Below are positions 26,974 to 36,418 of a DNA stretch of 64,000 nt, one piece after another. The stretch is from Halobellus inordinatus. GTDB taxonomy: Archaea > Halobacteriota > Halobacteria > Halobacteriales > Haloferacaceae. Position 1 is the first letter of the stretch. Each line of letters begins with the position of its first letter. Made by a program: the position numbers and the translations under genes. The stretch is from contig NZ_JANHAV010000003.1 of NCBI RefSeq assembly GCF_024464655.1, positions 170,875 through 234,874 of the forward strand, written 5' to 3'. The notes beneath the pieces are model-generated. The model worked only from the letters and a program-made list of their open reading frames with translations. It ran no database searches and was not told the DNA's origin.

Positions 26974-27681
26974 CTACGGGAGTCGCCGCAGATCGTCAAG
27001 CATCTCGTCGAGATCCCGATTCGAGATCGCGAGCGAGAAGCCGTCGATCGTGGCGAGCGCGGGCGCGTGCTCCCAGAGGTCGTCCTCGGTAAGCCCGTGG
27101 AGGATGACGGCGTTCGGCGTCGGATTGACGACGCGCATCGCGACCAGCGGCGACTCCCCGCGGGTGACACCCGTGAACACCAGCGCGCGCGAGGTCGACT
27201 GGCCGTAGAGGCGGTAGAACTCCTCCGAGGAGAGACGCGTGATCGCTTCGATGCTGTTGATAACGGTGTGGCCGCTGATCCGGTCCTGATCGCCGCGGAC
27301 GAGTTCGGTCGCGTCCATCGCGTCGTACAGCGTCTCCAGCGGAATGGACGTCGGATACTCCCGGAGGTCCTGGACGATGTCGCTCTCGAATCCCGCAGAG
27401 ATGACGCGAGCGTACTGGCGGATGCGACCCCCGCCCCGAGATTCGTCGATATCGAGGAGCGCCTCGACCATCCGTCTGACGACGCCGATGCCGGGGCTCT
27501 CGCGGCGGCCACTCTCGTAGTCGGAGATGACCGACGAGGAGACGTCCAACTGTTCGGCGAGCGCCGTCTGTGAGACGTCGAAGTCCGTGCGCCACTTGCG
27601 AAGCGTCGCGCCCGGATCGTCACTCAACGTAATTTCGCCCGCGATTCGCCGCGCGAGATCCTCTCGAGGGACCGTCGTCAC
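26974..27681 (-). CDS. XRE-type helix-turn-helix transcriptional regulator (COG1709-like)
   Basis: 235 aa. An N-terminal HTH (SQTALAEQLDVSSSVISDY, about residues 37-56) is followed by a linker and a C-terminal domain with an RALVFTGVTRGESPLVAMRV segment, typical of an archaeal regulator family whose ligand is unknown. It is convergent with hmgB (68-base gap). The target genes are unknown. Confidence 0.8.
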   Translation of the reverse strand: MTTVPREDLARRIAGEITLSDDPGATLRKWRTDFDVSQTALAEQLDVSSSVISDYESGRRESPGIGVVRRMVEALLDIDESRGGGRIRQYARVISAGFESDIVQDLREYPTSIPLETLYDAMDATELVRGDQDRISGHTVINSIEAITRLSSEEFYRLYGQSTSRALVFTGVTRGESPLVAMRVVNPTPNAVILHGLTEDDLWEHAPALATIDGFSLAISNRDLDEMLDDLRRLP

Positions 27682-27885
27682 GGCTTCCAGCCCTCCGCGA
27701 TCGACCGCTCACGATACATACTGCTGGGAACTGGGGGAGGCGGTCGCAAAAGCGTATCGAACGGGGGGTTCGACGAACGCCGAGAGTATAACCGCCGGGC
27801 GGGGCCGACAGGATCGCTGTCGCGGGGCGAGAAGCGGTGTAGCAACGCACGAACGTTCAAGTCTGGTCGGGCGTAGAGTACCGTC

Positions 27886-28587
27886 GTGCCATCGACGCTC
27901 GTCCACGTCGCGCTCGCACTCCTCATCGCCGCCGCGCTCCTCGGAGAGGAGTTCGACGGTCGGAGCGCACTCGTCGTCACCGCGGCGACCGTGCTCCCCG
28001 ACCTCGACGTGGCGCTCGAACCGATCCTCTCGGGCGCACACCGCTCTGTCGGCCACACCCTGCTCTTCCCCGCGGCCCTGTTCGCCCTGCTGTGGTGGGA
28101 CGCCCGACGCGGCGCCGACTCGATCGTCCGCCAGCGATACGGCAACCGCGGGCTCCGAGTCGCGTTCGTCGCGGTCGGCTGCCTCTTCGGAGCCGCGATC
28201 GTCCCCGACCTCGTCGTCGGGGGCGTGAACGCGTTCTATCCACTCCACGATACGTTCTACACGGTCGACGGGCGACTGTTCTACTCGACGGACCGCGGGT
28301 GGGTCCAGACGTTCGTCGATCTCTCACCACCCGAGACGGAATCACGGCGCACGACGGAGAACTTCGCGTTCCGGACGGTGTTGGACGTCGAACCGACACT
28401 CGGCGTCGAGACGGCGAGTGGCGACGGGAGCAGCGGCTCGGGACAGCCACAGCGCGTCGAGCGCATCTTCCCGGTGGCGATGACGGGCTTTCGCGCGTGG
28501 TTACTGCCCCTCTCGGCATTTGTGACCGCCGTCCGACTGTGGCAGACGCGGCGCGCTACCGGAGCGGGCGCGGACGCCGAGGAGTGA
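27886..28587 (+). CDS. membrane-bound metal-dependent hydrolase-like protein (DUF457/YdjM family)
   Basis: 233 aa from a GTG start at 27886. It opens MPSTLVHVALALL with conserved His7, then PDLDVALE and HRSVGHT, the His/Asp pattern of the YdjM (LexA-regulated membrane hydrolase-like) family; four to five membrane segments are predicted. The family is named for metal-ligand residues, but no enzyme activity is firmly established. A GNAT gene follows 75 bases later on the same strand. Confidence 0.75.
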   Translation: MPSTLVHVALALLIAAALLGEEFDGRSALVVTAATVLPDLDVALEPILSGAHRSVGHTLLFPAALFALLWWDARRGADSIVRQRYGNRGLRVAFVAVGCLFGAAIVPDLVVGGVNAFYPLHDTFYTVDGRLFYSTDRGWVQTFVDLSPPETESRRTTENFAFRTVLDVEPTLGVETASGDGSSGSGQPQRVERIFPVAMTGFRAWLLPLSAFVTAVRLWQTRRATGAGADAEE

Positions 28588-28662
28588 TCGGACGGTCGAG
28601 CCTTCACTACCGGTTCGGCGGAGATGGCAGCGTTCTTGCGCTCCGGACGTCGAGTGAGACTG

Positions 28663-29211
28663 ATGACCGAGCAGGCAACGTCGGCCGACGCCACGATCAG
28701 ATCGTACGACACTGATACCGACCGCGACGCGCTCTGGGAACTGAAGCGCGGGTTCGAGCTCGGAATCGGCGCGGACACCGGTGGCGAGGAGAAGGGCGCG
28801 GTCTACGAGGAAAAACTGACGGCGGAGTACCGCGAGCGCTGGCTCGCGTGGGTCGACCGCTGCGTCGACGAGGACCCAGACAGCGTCCTCGTCGCCGTCG
28901 ACGAAGCGGCAGCAGCGGAAAACAGTGAGAACGGCGACGGCGACGTCGTCGGCTACGCGTTCGTCCTCCCGGAGTCGCTGTCGTTCGTCTGGGACGCCGC
29001 GATCCTCAACGAGATCTTCGTCGCTCCCGACTACCGCGGAACGGGCGTCGCCGACGCGCTGATGAACGCCGCCGTCGAGAGCGCGCGTGCCCAGGACCTC
29101 CCGCTCGATCGGATGGTTCTCGACGTGGACCGCGAGAACGACAGAGCACAGGCATTCTACGAGCGATACGGCTTCGAGCACTGGGGCGAGATGGTCGCTC
29201 GCGATCTGTAA
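28663..29211 (+). CDS. GNAT-family N-acetyltransferase
   Basis: 182 aa. The acetyl-CoA-binding motif A is in LNEIFVAPDYRGTGVADALM and motif B in DVDRENDRAQAFYERYGF, both near the C-terminus as usual. The substrate is unknown. The ATG at 28663 was preferred to an ATG 13 codons earlier because the earlier segment is Arg-rich and unlike the acidic proteome. A palindromic repeat follows 20 bases after the stop. Confidence 0.82.
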   Translation: MTEQATSADATIRSYDTDTDRDALWELKRGFELGIGADTGGEEKGAVYEEKLTAEYRERWLAWVDRCVDEDPDSVLVAVDEAAAAENSENGDGDVVGYAFVLPESLSFVWDAAILNEIFVAPDYRGTGVADALMNAAVESARAQDLPLDRMVLDVDRENDRAQAFYERYGFEHWGEMVARDL

Positions 29212-29231
29212 CGCAGAGCGGCCGATAACTC

Positions 29232-29311
29232 ATAGGGATTATCGTAAGTCCGCATAGATTTCTCGGCGGACAGTACGGCGAGAATCTCCGAACAGTTACG
29301 ATAATCCCTAT
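29232..29311. repeat. 80-base palindromic element, copy A
   Basis: Ends are a perfect 16-base inverted repeat (ATAGGGATTATCGTAA / its complement), with an inner AGATTTCTCGGCG-like arm pairing with the CGGCGAGAATCT arm, so the whole element can fold on itself. It has the same length as the copies at 49603-49682 and 51905-51984. It lies in the gap between convergent GNAT and membrane protein genes. It has the size and form of a MITE, but no matching transposase is in the window. Confidence 0.85.
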
Positions 29312-29324
29312 CAGATTCGGAGCC

Positions 29325-29921
29325 TCACGCGCGCCCGGGCGTGGCGAGCGCACCGAGCGCCCCGCCGAACGCGCCGAAGACGAGCGGGTAGACGAGTCCT
29401 GCGAGTAGAATAGCCGTGACTAGCGTCGGTCCGGCCGTGGCGTCGCCGACGTCGACGGCGAAGAGGAACGCGCCGACGACCGCGAGCGGGAGGTAGCCGA
29501 GGATGACCGATGCGCCGCCGACCGCGCCGGCCATCGGGGTCTCGGACCGGCTCAGGGCCGCCACGAGCGCTCCCGCGAGTGCGAGCGCGACCGGCGGGAG
29601 TACGAAGAGCGCCGCGGAGAACGTGTCGCCGCGCCCGACGAGGTTCACGGCCGTCGATCCGAACAGCCCGGGGATCTCGCTGGTGACGAAGTGTGCGTTG
29701 TAGAACACCCAGCCGACCAGTTTCCACGTTCCGGGGTCGCCCGTGGCGATCTCTAGAACCCGGGCCGCAAGCGAGTTCGAGATCTGCTGGCCGGTCACTG
29801 CGTACGTGAGCGCGTACGAAACGAGATACGCGAGGACGCCGCCCAGCGCGGCGATACCGAGCGTTCGACCGTCCGGGGCGTAGCCTCGCCGCGACGTCGG
29901 TGTCGACTCGGATCGTGCCAT
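29325..29921 (-). CDS. haloarchaeal integral membrane protein (possibly DUF7978)
   Basis: 198 aa with five to six hydrophobic segments. The WKLVGWVFYNAHFV motif in the first half is characteristic of a haloarchaeal membrane family annotated as putative transporters; the family number is from memory and uncertain. ATG start at 29919-29921; a GTG three codons earlier is possible. No partner gene is apparent. Confidence 0.65.
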   Translation of the reverse strand: MARSESTPTSRRGYAPDGRTLGIAALGGVLAYLVSYALTYAVTGQQISNSLAARVLEIATGDPGTWKLVGWVFYNAHFVTSEIPGLFGSTAVNLVGRGDTFSAALFVLPPVALALAGALVAALSRSETPMAGAVGGASVILGYLPLAVVGAFLFAVDVGDATAGPTLVTAILLAGLVYPLVFGAFGGALGALATPGRA

Positions 29922-30001
29922 CGGTTCCACGTGAGAGTACTCCTATAGGTGTCTTGTGGTCGAGTGAGACGCCGACGAAGTCGCCGTCGGCAAGCACCCG
30001 G

Positions 30002-30460
30002 TTACTCGATTCCGGTCGCCGGTTTCTCGCGGCGGCCGGTGATCTCTTCGGGGCGCAACCGGTAGAGCGTGTACTCCAGCTCCCGAGGCGGTTCCTCGTA
30101 GATGGTAAAGAACGGGATGTCGATCGAGCGGATCGCCTCGACGACCGTCCCGTCGATACTCGCTTCGGGGATCTCCACCAGCGGCCCGCGGACGACGACG
30201 GACTCCCAGCCGCTGCTGCCCTCGGCGGTGACGACGAGCGCGGCTCGATCGGAGCCGGCGAGGTACTCGCGTTTCTCGGAGTCGGTTCCGAACCCGAGGC
30301 GGAGATACACCTCGCCGGCGTTGGCGTCGTACCCGTAGGAGACAGGAATCGCGTATGGGTCGTCGTCGCTGGCGAGCGCGAGCACGCCGACGCCGCCCGT
30401 CCCGAGCAGTTCGTCGATCGCTTCGCGGTCAAGCACGACAGCGCTCTCGTCTGCGGACAT
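30002..30460 (-). CDS. pyridoxamine 5'-phosphate oxidase-like flavoprotein
   Basis: 152 aa split-barrel domain. DPYAIPVSYGYDANAGEVYLR and the KREYL segment match the FMN-binding PNPOx-like/nitroreductase-type family common in haloarchaea. Such proteins bind FMN or F420; the reaction is not known here. The ATG at 30458-30460 was chosen; the frame continues upstream but that part is antisense to the start region of rfcL. Confidence 0.78.
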   Translation of the reverse strand: MSADESAVVLDREAIDELLGTGGVGVLALASDDDPYAIPVSYGYDANAGEVYLRLGFGTDSEKREYLAGSDRAALVVTAEGSSGWESVVVRGPLVEIPEASIDGTVVEAIRSIDIPFFTIYEEPPRELEYTLYRLRPEEITGRREKPATGIE

Positions 30461-30602
30461 ACGTGATAATAGGTGCCACGGGACCATAAACTGTCGCTCG
30501 GTTATAACAAAAGGGAGCCGTTCGGGAGCCGACTCCGACAGCGCGCGATCTGCGCGGTGCCACCCCGCAACCACTAAACGGGCCTCGCTCCTTCCACCGG
30601 TA

Positions 30603-32105
30603 ATGACGGACTGGACCGAACGGTACCGCCCGACGACGTTGTCGGAGGTCCGCGGCAACAACAAGGCCCGCGACGCCCTGAAAGAGTGGGCCGACACGTG
30701 GGACGACCACCGCGAGCCGGTCGTCCTCCACGGCGCGCCCGGCGTCGGGAAGACCTCCGCCGCCCACGCCTTAGCGAACGATATGGGCTGGGAGGTCGTC
30801 GAACTCAACGCCTCCGACGAGCGGACGGCAGACGCCATCGAGCGGTTCGCCGGACGGGCCTCGCGGAACGCGACGCTCGCTGGGTCGGTCGGCGGCGACA
30901 GCGGCGGCCGCCAGCTGGTGATAATGGACGAGGCCGACAACATCCACTACCAGTACGACCGCGGCGGCAAGCAGGCCGTCACGCGCCTGCTCAAGGAGGC
31001 CAACCAGCCGATCGTCCTCATCGCCAACGAGTACTACGATATGTCGAACGGGCTGCGGAACGCCGCCCAGGAGATCGAGTTCCGCGACGTCTCGGCGCGC
31101 TCGATCGTCCCGGTGCTCCGAGACACCCTGCGGAAGGAAGACATCGAGTTCGAGGAGGAGGCGCTCGAACGGATCGCCGAGGCCAACAGCGGCGACCTCC
31201 GCGCGGCGGTGAAGGACCTGCAGGCGACCGCCGACGGGAAACCCCGGGTCACGCTCGAAGACGTGACCACCGGTTCGCGAAACCGCGCGGTCGGCCTGTT
31301 CGAGTTCCTCGACGCCGTGCTGAAAGAAAAGCCCGCTCAGGAGGCGCTACAGACCGCCTACGACGTGGACGAGACCCCCGAAGACCTTCTCAAATGGGTC
31401 GAAGACAAGGTCCCGCTCGTCTACGAGGGCGAAGAACTCGCCCGCGCCTACGAGTTCCTCGCGAACGCCGACGTCTGGACGAGCCGGGTCTACGCGACCG
31501 ACTACGACTACAGTTGGTGGCGCTACGCGACCGACAACCTCGCCGGGGGTGTCGCGGCCGCACGCGACCACACCCGCGGCGGCTGGACGCGCTACGGCGG
31601 CGCGCCCTATCGGTCGACGCGGGACGCGACCCGCGACGAGGTCGTCCGCTCGATCGCCGAATCCGGCGGCTTCTCGATGTCGACCGCTCGGCTCGACGTT
31701 CTGCCCTTCCTCGCGGCGATGACGCACCACTGCAAGCCCCGAGAGCTGACCGTGGCGATGGCCGCCTGGTACGACCTCGACGAGGCGGCCGTCTCCTACA
31801 TCACGGGGAGCGGCGAGACGACGAACAAGGTGCAGTCGATCGTCGAAGACGCTGCCGACCTCCGAACTGACGAACTCGAAGCACACGCGGGTGGGGCGTT
31901 CGCCGACGACGACCGAGGGGCTGGCGACGCCGAGGCCGACGACGGGAGCGCCGGTGCGGACGCGAGCGACGGCGGGGGCGACGACTCCCAGCAGACGCTC
32001 GGCGCGGAGGTGCTGGACCGCGACGAAACCGAGACCGACGACGGGGGTGACGGGGCCGACGCGGCGGACGACGACGGCCAGGCCGGACTCTCGGACTTTA
32101 TGTGA
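30603..32105 (+). CDS. rfcL: replication factor C large subunit (clamp loader)
   Basis: 500 aa. AAA+ ATPase with Walker A GAPGVGKT (44-51), Walker B DEAD (109-112) and the RFC-box start WTERYRP. A long Asp/Glu-rich tail (about 430-490) ends in a PCNA-interacting motif QAGLSDFM. With RfcS subunits it loads PCNA onto DNA. The acidic tail is typical of halophiles. It overlaps the convergent membrane protein gene by 8 bases at the 3' end. Confidence 0.95.
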   Translation: MTDWTERYRPTTLSEVRGNNKARDALKEWADTWDDHREPVVLHGAPGVGKTSAAHALANDMGWEVVELNASDERTADAIERFAGRASRNATLAGSVGGDSGGRQLVIMDEADNIHYQYDRGGKQAVTRLLKEANQPIVLIANEYYDMSNGLRNAAQEIEFRDVSARSIVPVLRDTLRKEDIEFEEEALERIAEANSGDLRAAVKDLQATADGKPRVTLEDVTTGSRNRAVGLFEFLDAVLKEKPAQEALQTAYDVDETPEDLLKWVEDKVPLVYEGEELARAYEFLANADVWTSRVYATDYDYSWWRYATDNLAGGVAAARDHTRGGWTRYGGAPYRSTRDATRDEVVRSIAESGGFSMSTARLDVLPFLAAMTHHCKPRELTVAMAAWYDLDEAAVSYITGSGETTNKVQSIVEDAADLRTDELEAHAGGAFADDDRGAGDAEADDGSAGADASDGGGDDSQQTLGAEVLDRDETETDDGGDGADAADDDGQAGLSDFM

Positions 32106-32634
32106 GTTCGGAGGTGCCGATCCACGTCGCCGCCGCATCGAGTATCGGGCCGCCGAACGCGGTGAGTGGAGCGAGGAGTGCACCGACGACCACGGCGGCC
32201 AGGCTTCCGGTGAGGAGCAATCCGACGAGCGCGCCGACGACGCCGCCGAGCGCGTAGCTAGCCGTCGCACACCGCAGGCCACGTTCTCGCGAGGTGTCAC
32301 GGAACAGTACCGTCACCAGCGCACCGAGCGCGATCGGGAGTCCCTCGACGATGGCTGCAACGAGGAGCCCACCGAGGAGAACGCCGACCGTAAATCGGGC
32401 GAGGCCGACGGTCGCACCGATCGGCGCGTCCTGGATTCCGACCGGCGAGCCAGCGGCGAGTGCGCCGACACCGACCAGGATCGCGATGGCGTGGACACCG
32501 ACGAGCGTCCAGGTGAGACGTCGTCCGAGCACCGTCGCGACGAGGAGGCTCAGGCCAGCCAGAAGCGGCAGGACGACGAACGTCGCAGCCGCAGCGAGGA
32601 GGAGGACGAATCCGGGGCCGGGGACGTTGGTCAC
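32098..32634 (-). CDS. hypothetical integral membrane protein
   Basis: 178 aa, about five hydrophobic segments rich in Ala, Leu, Val and Gly. No motif recognised. Its stop codon lies inside the end of rfcL (8-base convergent overlap). Start at an ATG at 32632-32634. The gene has the usual codon bias, so it is probably real, but its function is unknown. Confidence 0.6.
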   Translation of the reverse strand: MTNVPGPGFVLLLAAAATFVVLPLLAGLSLLVATVLGRRLTWTLVGVHAIAILVGVGALAAGSPVGIQDAPIGATVGLARFTVGVLLGGLLVAAIVEGLPIALGALVTVLFRDTSRERGLRCATASYALGGVVGALVGLLLTGSLAAVVVGALLAPLTAFGGPILDAAATWIGTSELT

Positions 32635-32707
32635 GGGCGGCGCTACGGAGAGCGCCGGTAAGTGCTTTCCCGCAGTTCGTCGCAGAAAGAGACGACGGCA
32701 GTCCCGA

Positions 32708-33448
32708 TCAGAGTAGTTTCGAGAGGAACTGCTCGCCCCGCTCGGTTCGCGGGTTCTCGAAGAACGAATTCGGCTCGCCGGTTTCGACGACTCGCCCCTC
32801 GTCCATCAGGACGATTCTGTCGCCGACCTCACGGGCGAAGCCCATCTCGTGGGTGACGACCATCATCGTCATCCCGTCGTCTGCGAGCCCGCGCATCACT
32901 TCCAGCACTTCCCCGACGAGTTCGGGGTCGAGCGCGCTCGTCACTTCGTCGAAGAGCATCACTTTGGGGTCCATCGCGAGCGCCCGCGCAATCGCGACGC
33001 GCTGCTGTTGGCCGCCCGAGAGCTGATTCGGGTAGGAGGCCCCCTGTTCGAGGAGGCCGACGTCTTCGAGCAGCTCTTCGGCGCGAGTGCGAGCGGTCTC
33101 CTCGTCGATACCGCGGACCTTCCGCGGCGCGAGCGTGATGTTCTCAAGTGCCGTCTTGTGCGGGAAGAGGTTGAACGACTGAAACACCATCCCGATGCGC
33201 TGTCGAAGCCGGTTGATGTCCGCGTCGGGGTCGGAGATCGACCGCCCGTCGAGGCGGATCTCACCAGCCTGGATCTCTTCGAGGCGGTTCGCACAGCGCA
33301 ACAGCGTCGACTTGCCGGACCCCGAGGGGCCGACGACGACGCACACTTCGCCGTCCTCGATGTCGAGAGAGACCTCCTTGAGGACGTGCGTCTCGCCGAA
33401 GTACTTGTCCACGTGGTCGAACTCCAGGAGGGCGTGGTCCGCAGTCAT
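32708..33448 (-). CDS. polar amino acid ABC transporter, ATP-binding protein
   Basis: 246 aa. Walker A GPSGSGKST, Q-loop FQSFNLFPH, ABC signature LSGGQQQRV and Walker B VMLFDEVTSALD. It is closest to the GlnQ/HisP group. It overlaps the permease gene by four bases (ATGA), so the two are translationally coupled. The substrate is probably glutamine, glutamate or another polar amino acid. Confidence 0.92.
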   Translation of the reverse strand: MTADHALLEFDHVDKYFGETHVLKEVSLDIEDGEVCVVVGPSGSGKSTLLRCANRLEEIQAGEIRLDGRSISDPDADINRLRQRIGMVFQSFNLFPHKTALENITLAPRKVRGIDEETARTRAEELLEDVGLLEQGASYPNQLSGGQQQRVAIARALAMDPKVMLFDEVTSALDPELVGEVLEVMRGLADDGMTMMVVTHEMGFAREVGDRIVLMDEGRVVETGEPNSFFENPRTERGEQFLSKLL

Positions 33449-34272
33449 TGGGACTCACCGCCCCAGTCCGAACGGGCTTCGAGGTACTCGACGAGGCGAC
33501 CCATCGGAATCGTGATCGACAGGTACGCGATCGCGACCAACACGAGCGGCGTCCACGGGTCGAACGTGGCGCTGTTGACGTCGCGGAACTGTTGGATGAG
33601 TTCGGGAATCGCGATGACCGTCAAAAGCGAGGTGTCCTTCACCAGGATGATCTGGTCGTTGCCGACCGCCGCCAGTGCGTTGCGCCACGCCTGTGGAATG
33701 ACGACTTCGCGCATCGCCTGCACGTATCCCATCCCAAGCGAACGCGCGGCCTCCATCTGTCCGTCGGGCACCGCGCCGATCCCGCCGCGGACCGCCTCGC
33801 CGACGTACGCCGCGTGATTCAGCGTCAGCGAGATGATCGCCGTCGGAAGCCCCCAGTTCGAGATCGGGAACGTCCCCGGCCACAGCGTCGGGACGCCGAA
33901 GTAGACGACGAAGATCTGAAACAGCAGCGGCGTCCCGCGGAAGAACTGGACGTAGGCGGCGGAGAGCCCGCTCGTGATCCGCGTCTTCGAGACGCGCGCG
34001 AGACCGACGAAGATCCCGGACGTCACAGAGAGCACGCTCCCCGTGACGACGATGCCGAGCACCAGCCCGTAGGCTCTGATGAACTGCGGGAGGATCGTCG
34101 GGACTAGCCCGTAGTCGACTTGGACGGACAGGATGTACAGAACGAGTAAGACGACGCCCAGCGCGAACAGACTCGACAGTCCGACACCGAGATACTTCAG
34201 CGTCTGATCGTCGAAAAACCCGTCCGCGGTGGCGTTGGCTTCGGCCGGCGCGCCCGAGTATGAATCTGCCAT
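33445..34272 (-). CDS. polar amino acid ABC transporter, permease
   Basis: 275 aa. An extended soluble N-terminus (about 25 residues) precedes five to six membrane helices. The EAA loop that contacts the ATPase is seen in EAARSLGMGYVQAMREVVIPQ. The family form AYVQFFRGTPLLFQIFVVYF marks HisM/GlnP-type permeases. Only one permease gene is present, so a homodimer is likely. It is downstream of the binding-protein gene by 30 bases. Confidence 0.92.
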   Translation of the reverse strand: MADSYSGAPAEANATADGFFDDQTLKYLGVGLSSLFALGVVLLVLYILSVQVDYGLVPTILPQFIRAYGLVLGIVVTGSVLSVTSGIFVGLARVSKTRITSGLSAAYVQFFRGTPLLFQIFVVYFGVPTLWPGTFPISNWGLPTAIISLTLNHAAYVGEAVRGGIGAVPDGQMEAARSLGMGYVQAMREVVIPQAWRNALAAVGNDQIILVKDTSLLTVIAIPELIQQFRDVNSATFDPWTPLVLVAIAYLSITIPMGRLVEYLEARSDWGGESQ

Positions 34273-34302
34273 AGTTGGGACGAAATACAGATCTGTCGAG
34301 GG

Positions 34303-35199
34303 TTATCCCGAGAAGTACTCCGAGTAGATCTCGTCGTACGTGCCGTTGTCCCTGATCGTCGCGAGCGCCTCGTTGACGCGCTCGCGGAACTCGTCGTCGT
34401 CCTGACGGAACGCGATACCGTAGTTCTCGACGGTGAGCGTCAGGTACGGCGGTGCTTCCTGTCCGCTCTCGGCGGCCGCACCTTCGCCTTCGAGGAACAC
34501 CACGTCGTCGCGTTCGTTCGCGAACTCGGCGTTCACGGTGTTGTCGTTGATGATGGCGTTGACCTGGCCGTTGATCAGGGCCTGGAACGCGCCGGAGATC
34601 TGGTCGTACTTCTTGAGGTCGAGGTCGCCGTCGAATTCCTCTTTCAGCTGTTCGGCGGCGTTGGCACCCGTCGTGCCCTTCTGGACGCCGATCGGCTGTC
34701 CCTGAAGATCCGCCTTCGAGGAGATCGAACCGCCCTCACGAACGATGACCGTCTGGTAGGCGGTGAAGTACGGATCCGAGAAGTCGACTTCCTGCGCCCG
34801 CTGGTCGTTGATCGTCATCGCGGACATGATGATCCGGAAGTTGTTGTTGTTGAGCGAGGGGATGATCGAGTCGAAGCTCGTCGGCTTGAACTCGTAGTCG
34901 ATCCCGAGCTGGTCTTCGAAGACCGCCGCCGCGATGTCGACGTCGAAGCCCGTCAGTTCCCCCGAGGTCGTCTCGTACTCGAAGGGACGGTACGGGATGT
35001 CCGAGCCGATGACGACCTTCGAGGGGACGGCCGATTCCGTCGTCGTCGCCTCGGTTTCACCCGATTCCGTCGTCGACGACCCGCTGTCGCCGGAAGTCGT
35101 TTCAGTCGCCTCTCCACCAGACCCGCCGCCGGTACACCCGGCGAACAGCCCGCCGGCGATGACGCCGACACCAGTCTTCACGTAGGTCCGTCTGTCCAT
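34303..35199 (-). CDS. polar amino acid ABC transporter, substrate-binding lipoprotein
   Basis: 298 aa. The N-terminus MDRRTYVKTGVGVIAGG is a Tat signal (RR motif) ending in the lipobox LFAGC, so the mature protein is a membrane-anchored lipoprotein beginning at Cys22. A Ser/Thr/Glu-rich linker follows, then a family 3 solute-binding domain (YRPFEYETTSGELTGFDVDI, the signature of amino acid binding). It is the first gene of the three-gene operon; an AT-rich stretch just upstream (35205-35235) probably contains the promoter. Confidence 0.92.
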   Translation of the reverse strand: MDRRTYVKTGVGVIAGGLFAGCTGGGSGGEATETTSGDSGSSTTESGETEATTTESAVPSKVVIGSDIPYRPFEYETTSGELTGFDVDIAAAVFEDQLGIDYEFKPTSFDSIIPSLNNNNFRIIMSAMTINDQRAQEVDFSDPYFTAYQTVIVREGGSISSKADLQGQPIGVQKGTTGANAAEQLKEEFDGDLDLKKYDQISGAFQALINGQVNAIINDNTVNAEFANERDDVVFLEGEGAAAESGQEAPPYLTLTVENYGIAFRQDDDEFRERVNEALATIRDNGTYDEIYSEYFSG

Positions 35200-35434
35200 A
35201 ACACCGTTGAGTTATAGAGAGGAATATAACAACGTGTCGTTTCGGTATACGTCCGTTCACCCAACTAACGGCTTTTCGACCGCTCGTGGGACAAAATTCG
35301 ATCCGGCGGCGGCGTCGTGCGATTAGTCCGAGGCCCCTCGCCGTGGGGCGATTGGAGAGGCGTAGTCGGCGCAGTCGGCCGCTTCAATGAATCGGCGTCG
35401 CGCCGGATCGATCGAGTTGAGGCCGCGTCGCGGG

Positions 35435-36277
35435 TCAGTCGCTCCCGGGAACGCCGCGCGAGCCCGCCGAGTCGGCGCCGCGTCGAACCGTGTACCACGC
35501 GACGGCGACGAGCCCGAGCGCGGCGAGGCTGCCGGCGATCGAGACGTACTGGAGCGTCCCACCGTACACCAGCCGACCGACGACGAGCAACGAGACGACG
35601 ACGAGCGCGGCCGCGCCGGCGAGTCGGCGAACGCGACGTGACGCTCGGGCCGCGTCCGTGCCGGCCGTCGGCGACGACCACACGGCCGTGGCGAGGAGCG
35701 CGGCGTAGGTACCGAGCCCGAGGAGGTAGTAGGCGGCCTGTACGGGCGGGCCGAACGTGACGAAGACGTGCGGCGTCAGTGCGAGGAGGACCGGAAGCAA
35801 GAGTCCAGCCGTGGTGAGCGACTTCCGCATCCGATCGTAGCTCGCGCCCGCGGAGCCGTACGTCCACGCCGCCGCCAGTGCGACGCCGGTGAAGATGATC
35901 GACGCCGTGCTGAAGTGCGCCAGCAGGATCGCCCACTGGTAGGTCTTCACCGTGAGCGCGCCGAGGATGATCTGGGAGGGAAGCAGAATCGTCGCACCGG
36001 CGAGCGCGAGACGAACGCGTCGGTCAGCGCCCTCACGCCAGGCCAGGATCGTCGTCCCGAGGACGAGGAAGCCGGTGATCATCGCGACGAGTCGGTGGAA
36101 CCACTCGATGAAGCTACTCCAGTTCGCCGGGAACAGTCCGAGGAATCCGTCACACAGCGGCCAGCGGCCGGCGCAGGTCAGCCCCGCGCCCGCCGCCGCA
36201 GTGTACACGCCGAGCACCATCAGAATGCCCGTGAGCGCGGCTGAGATGCCGACGAGCCGACGGAGACGTGTGTCCAT
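35435..36277 (-). CDS. ctaA: heme A synthase (CtaA/COX15 family)
   Basis: 280 aa, eight hydrophobic segments. Heme-ligand histidines are seen in the first half as His61 (WFHRLV) and His121 (LLAHFSTA), with a Cys pair (Cys35, Cys42) in the first external loop. The second half shows only one clear His (His170, LTPHVF), so the second heme site is not obvious. It oxidises heme O to heme A for terminal oxidase. ATG at 36275-36277; the open frame extending upstream is antisense to the next gene. Confidence 0.85.
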   Translation of the reverse strand: MDTRLRRLVGISAALTGILMVLGVYTAAAGAGLTCAGRWPLCDGFLGLFPANWSSFIEWFHRLVAMITGFLVLGTTILAWREGADRRVRLALAGATILLPSQIILGALTVKTYQWAILLAHFSTASIIFTGVALAAAWTYGSAGASYDRMRKSLTTAGLLLPVLLALTPHVFVTFGPPVQAAYYLLGLGTYAALLATAVWSSPTAGTDAARASRRVRRLAGAAALVVVSLLVVGRLVYGGTLQYVSIAGSLAALGLVAVAWYTVRRGADSAGSRGVPGSD

Positions 36278-36418
36278 ATCCACGGCTCGGGACCGGAGAT
36301 ACTTGAATCGCTCTCTCGGCGGGCGAGACCCTCGGCCGGCCGTCGATGACGAACGATGTGACACCGAGGCCGCGACGGTTTCGACACGTTTCAAGTCGCA
36401 GCGGCGGTACCCGGAGGT

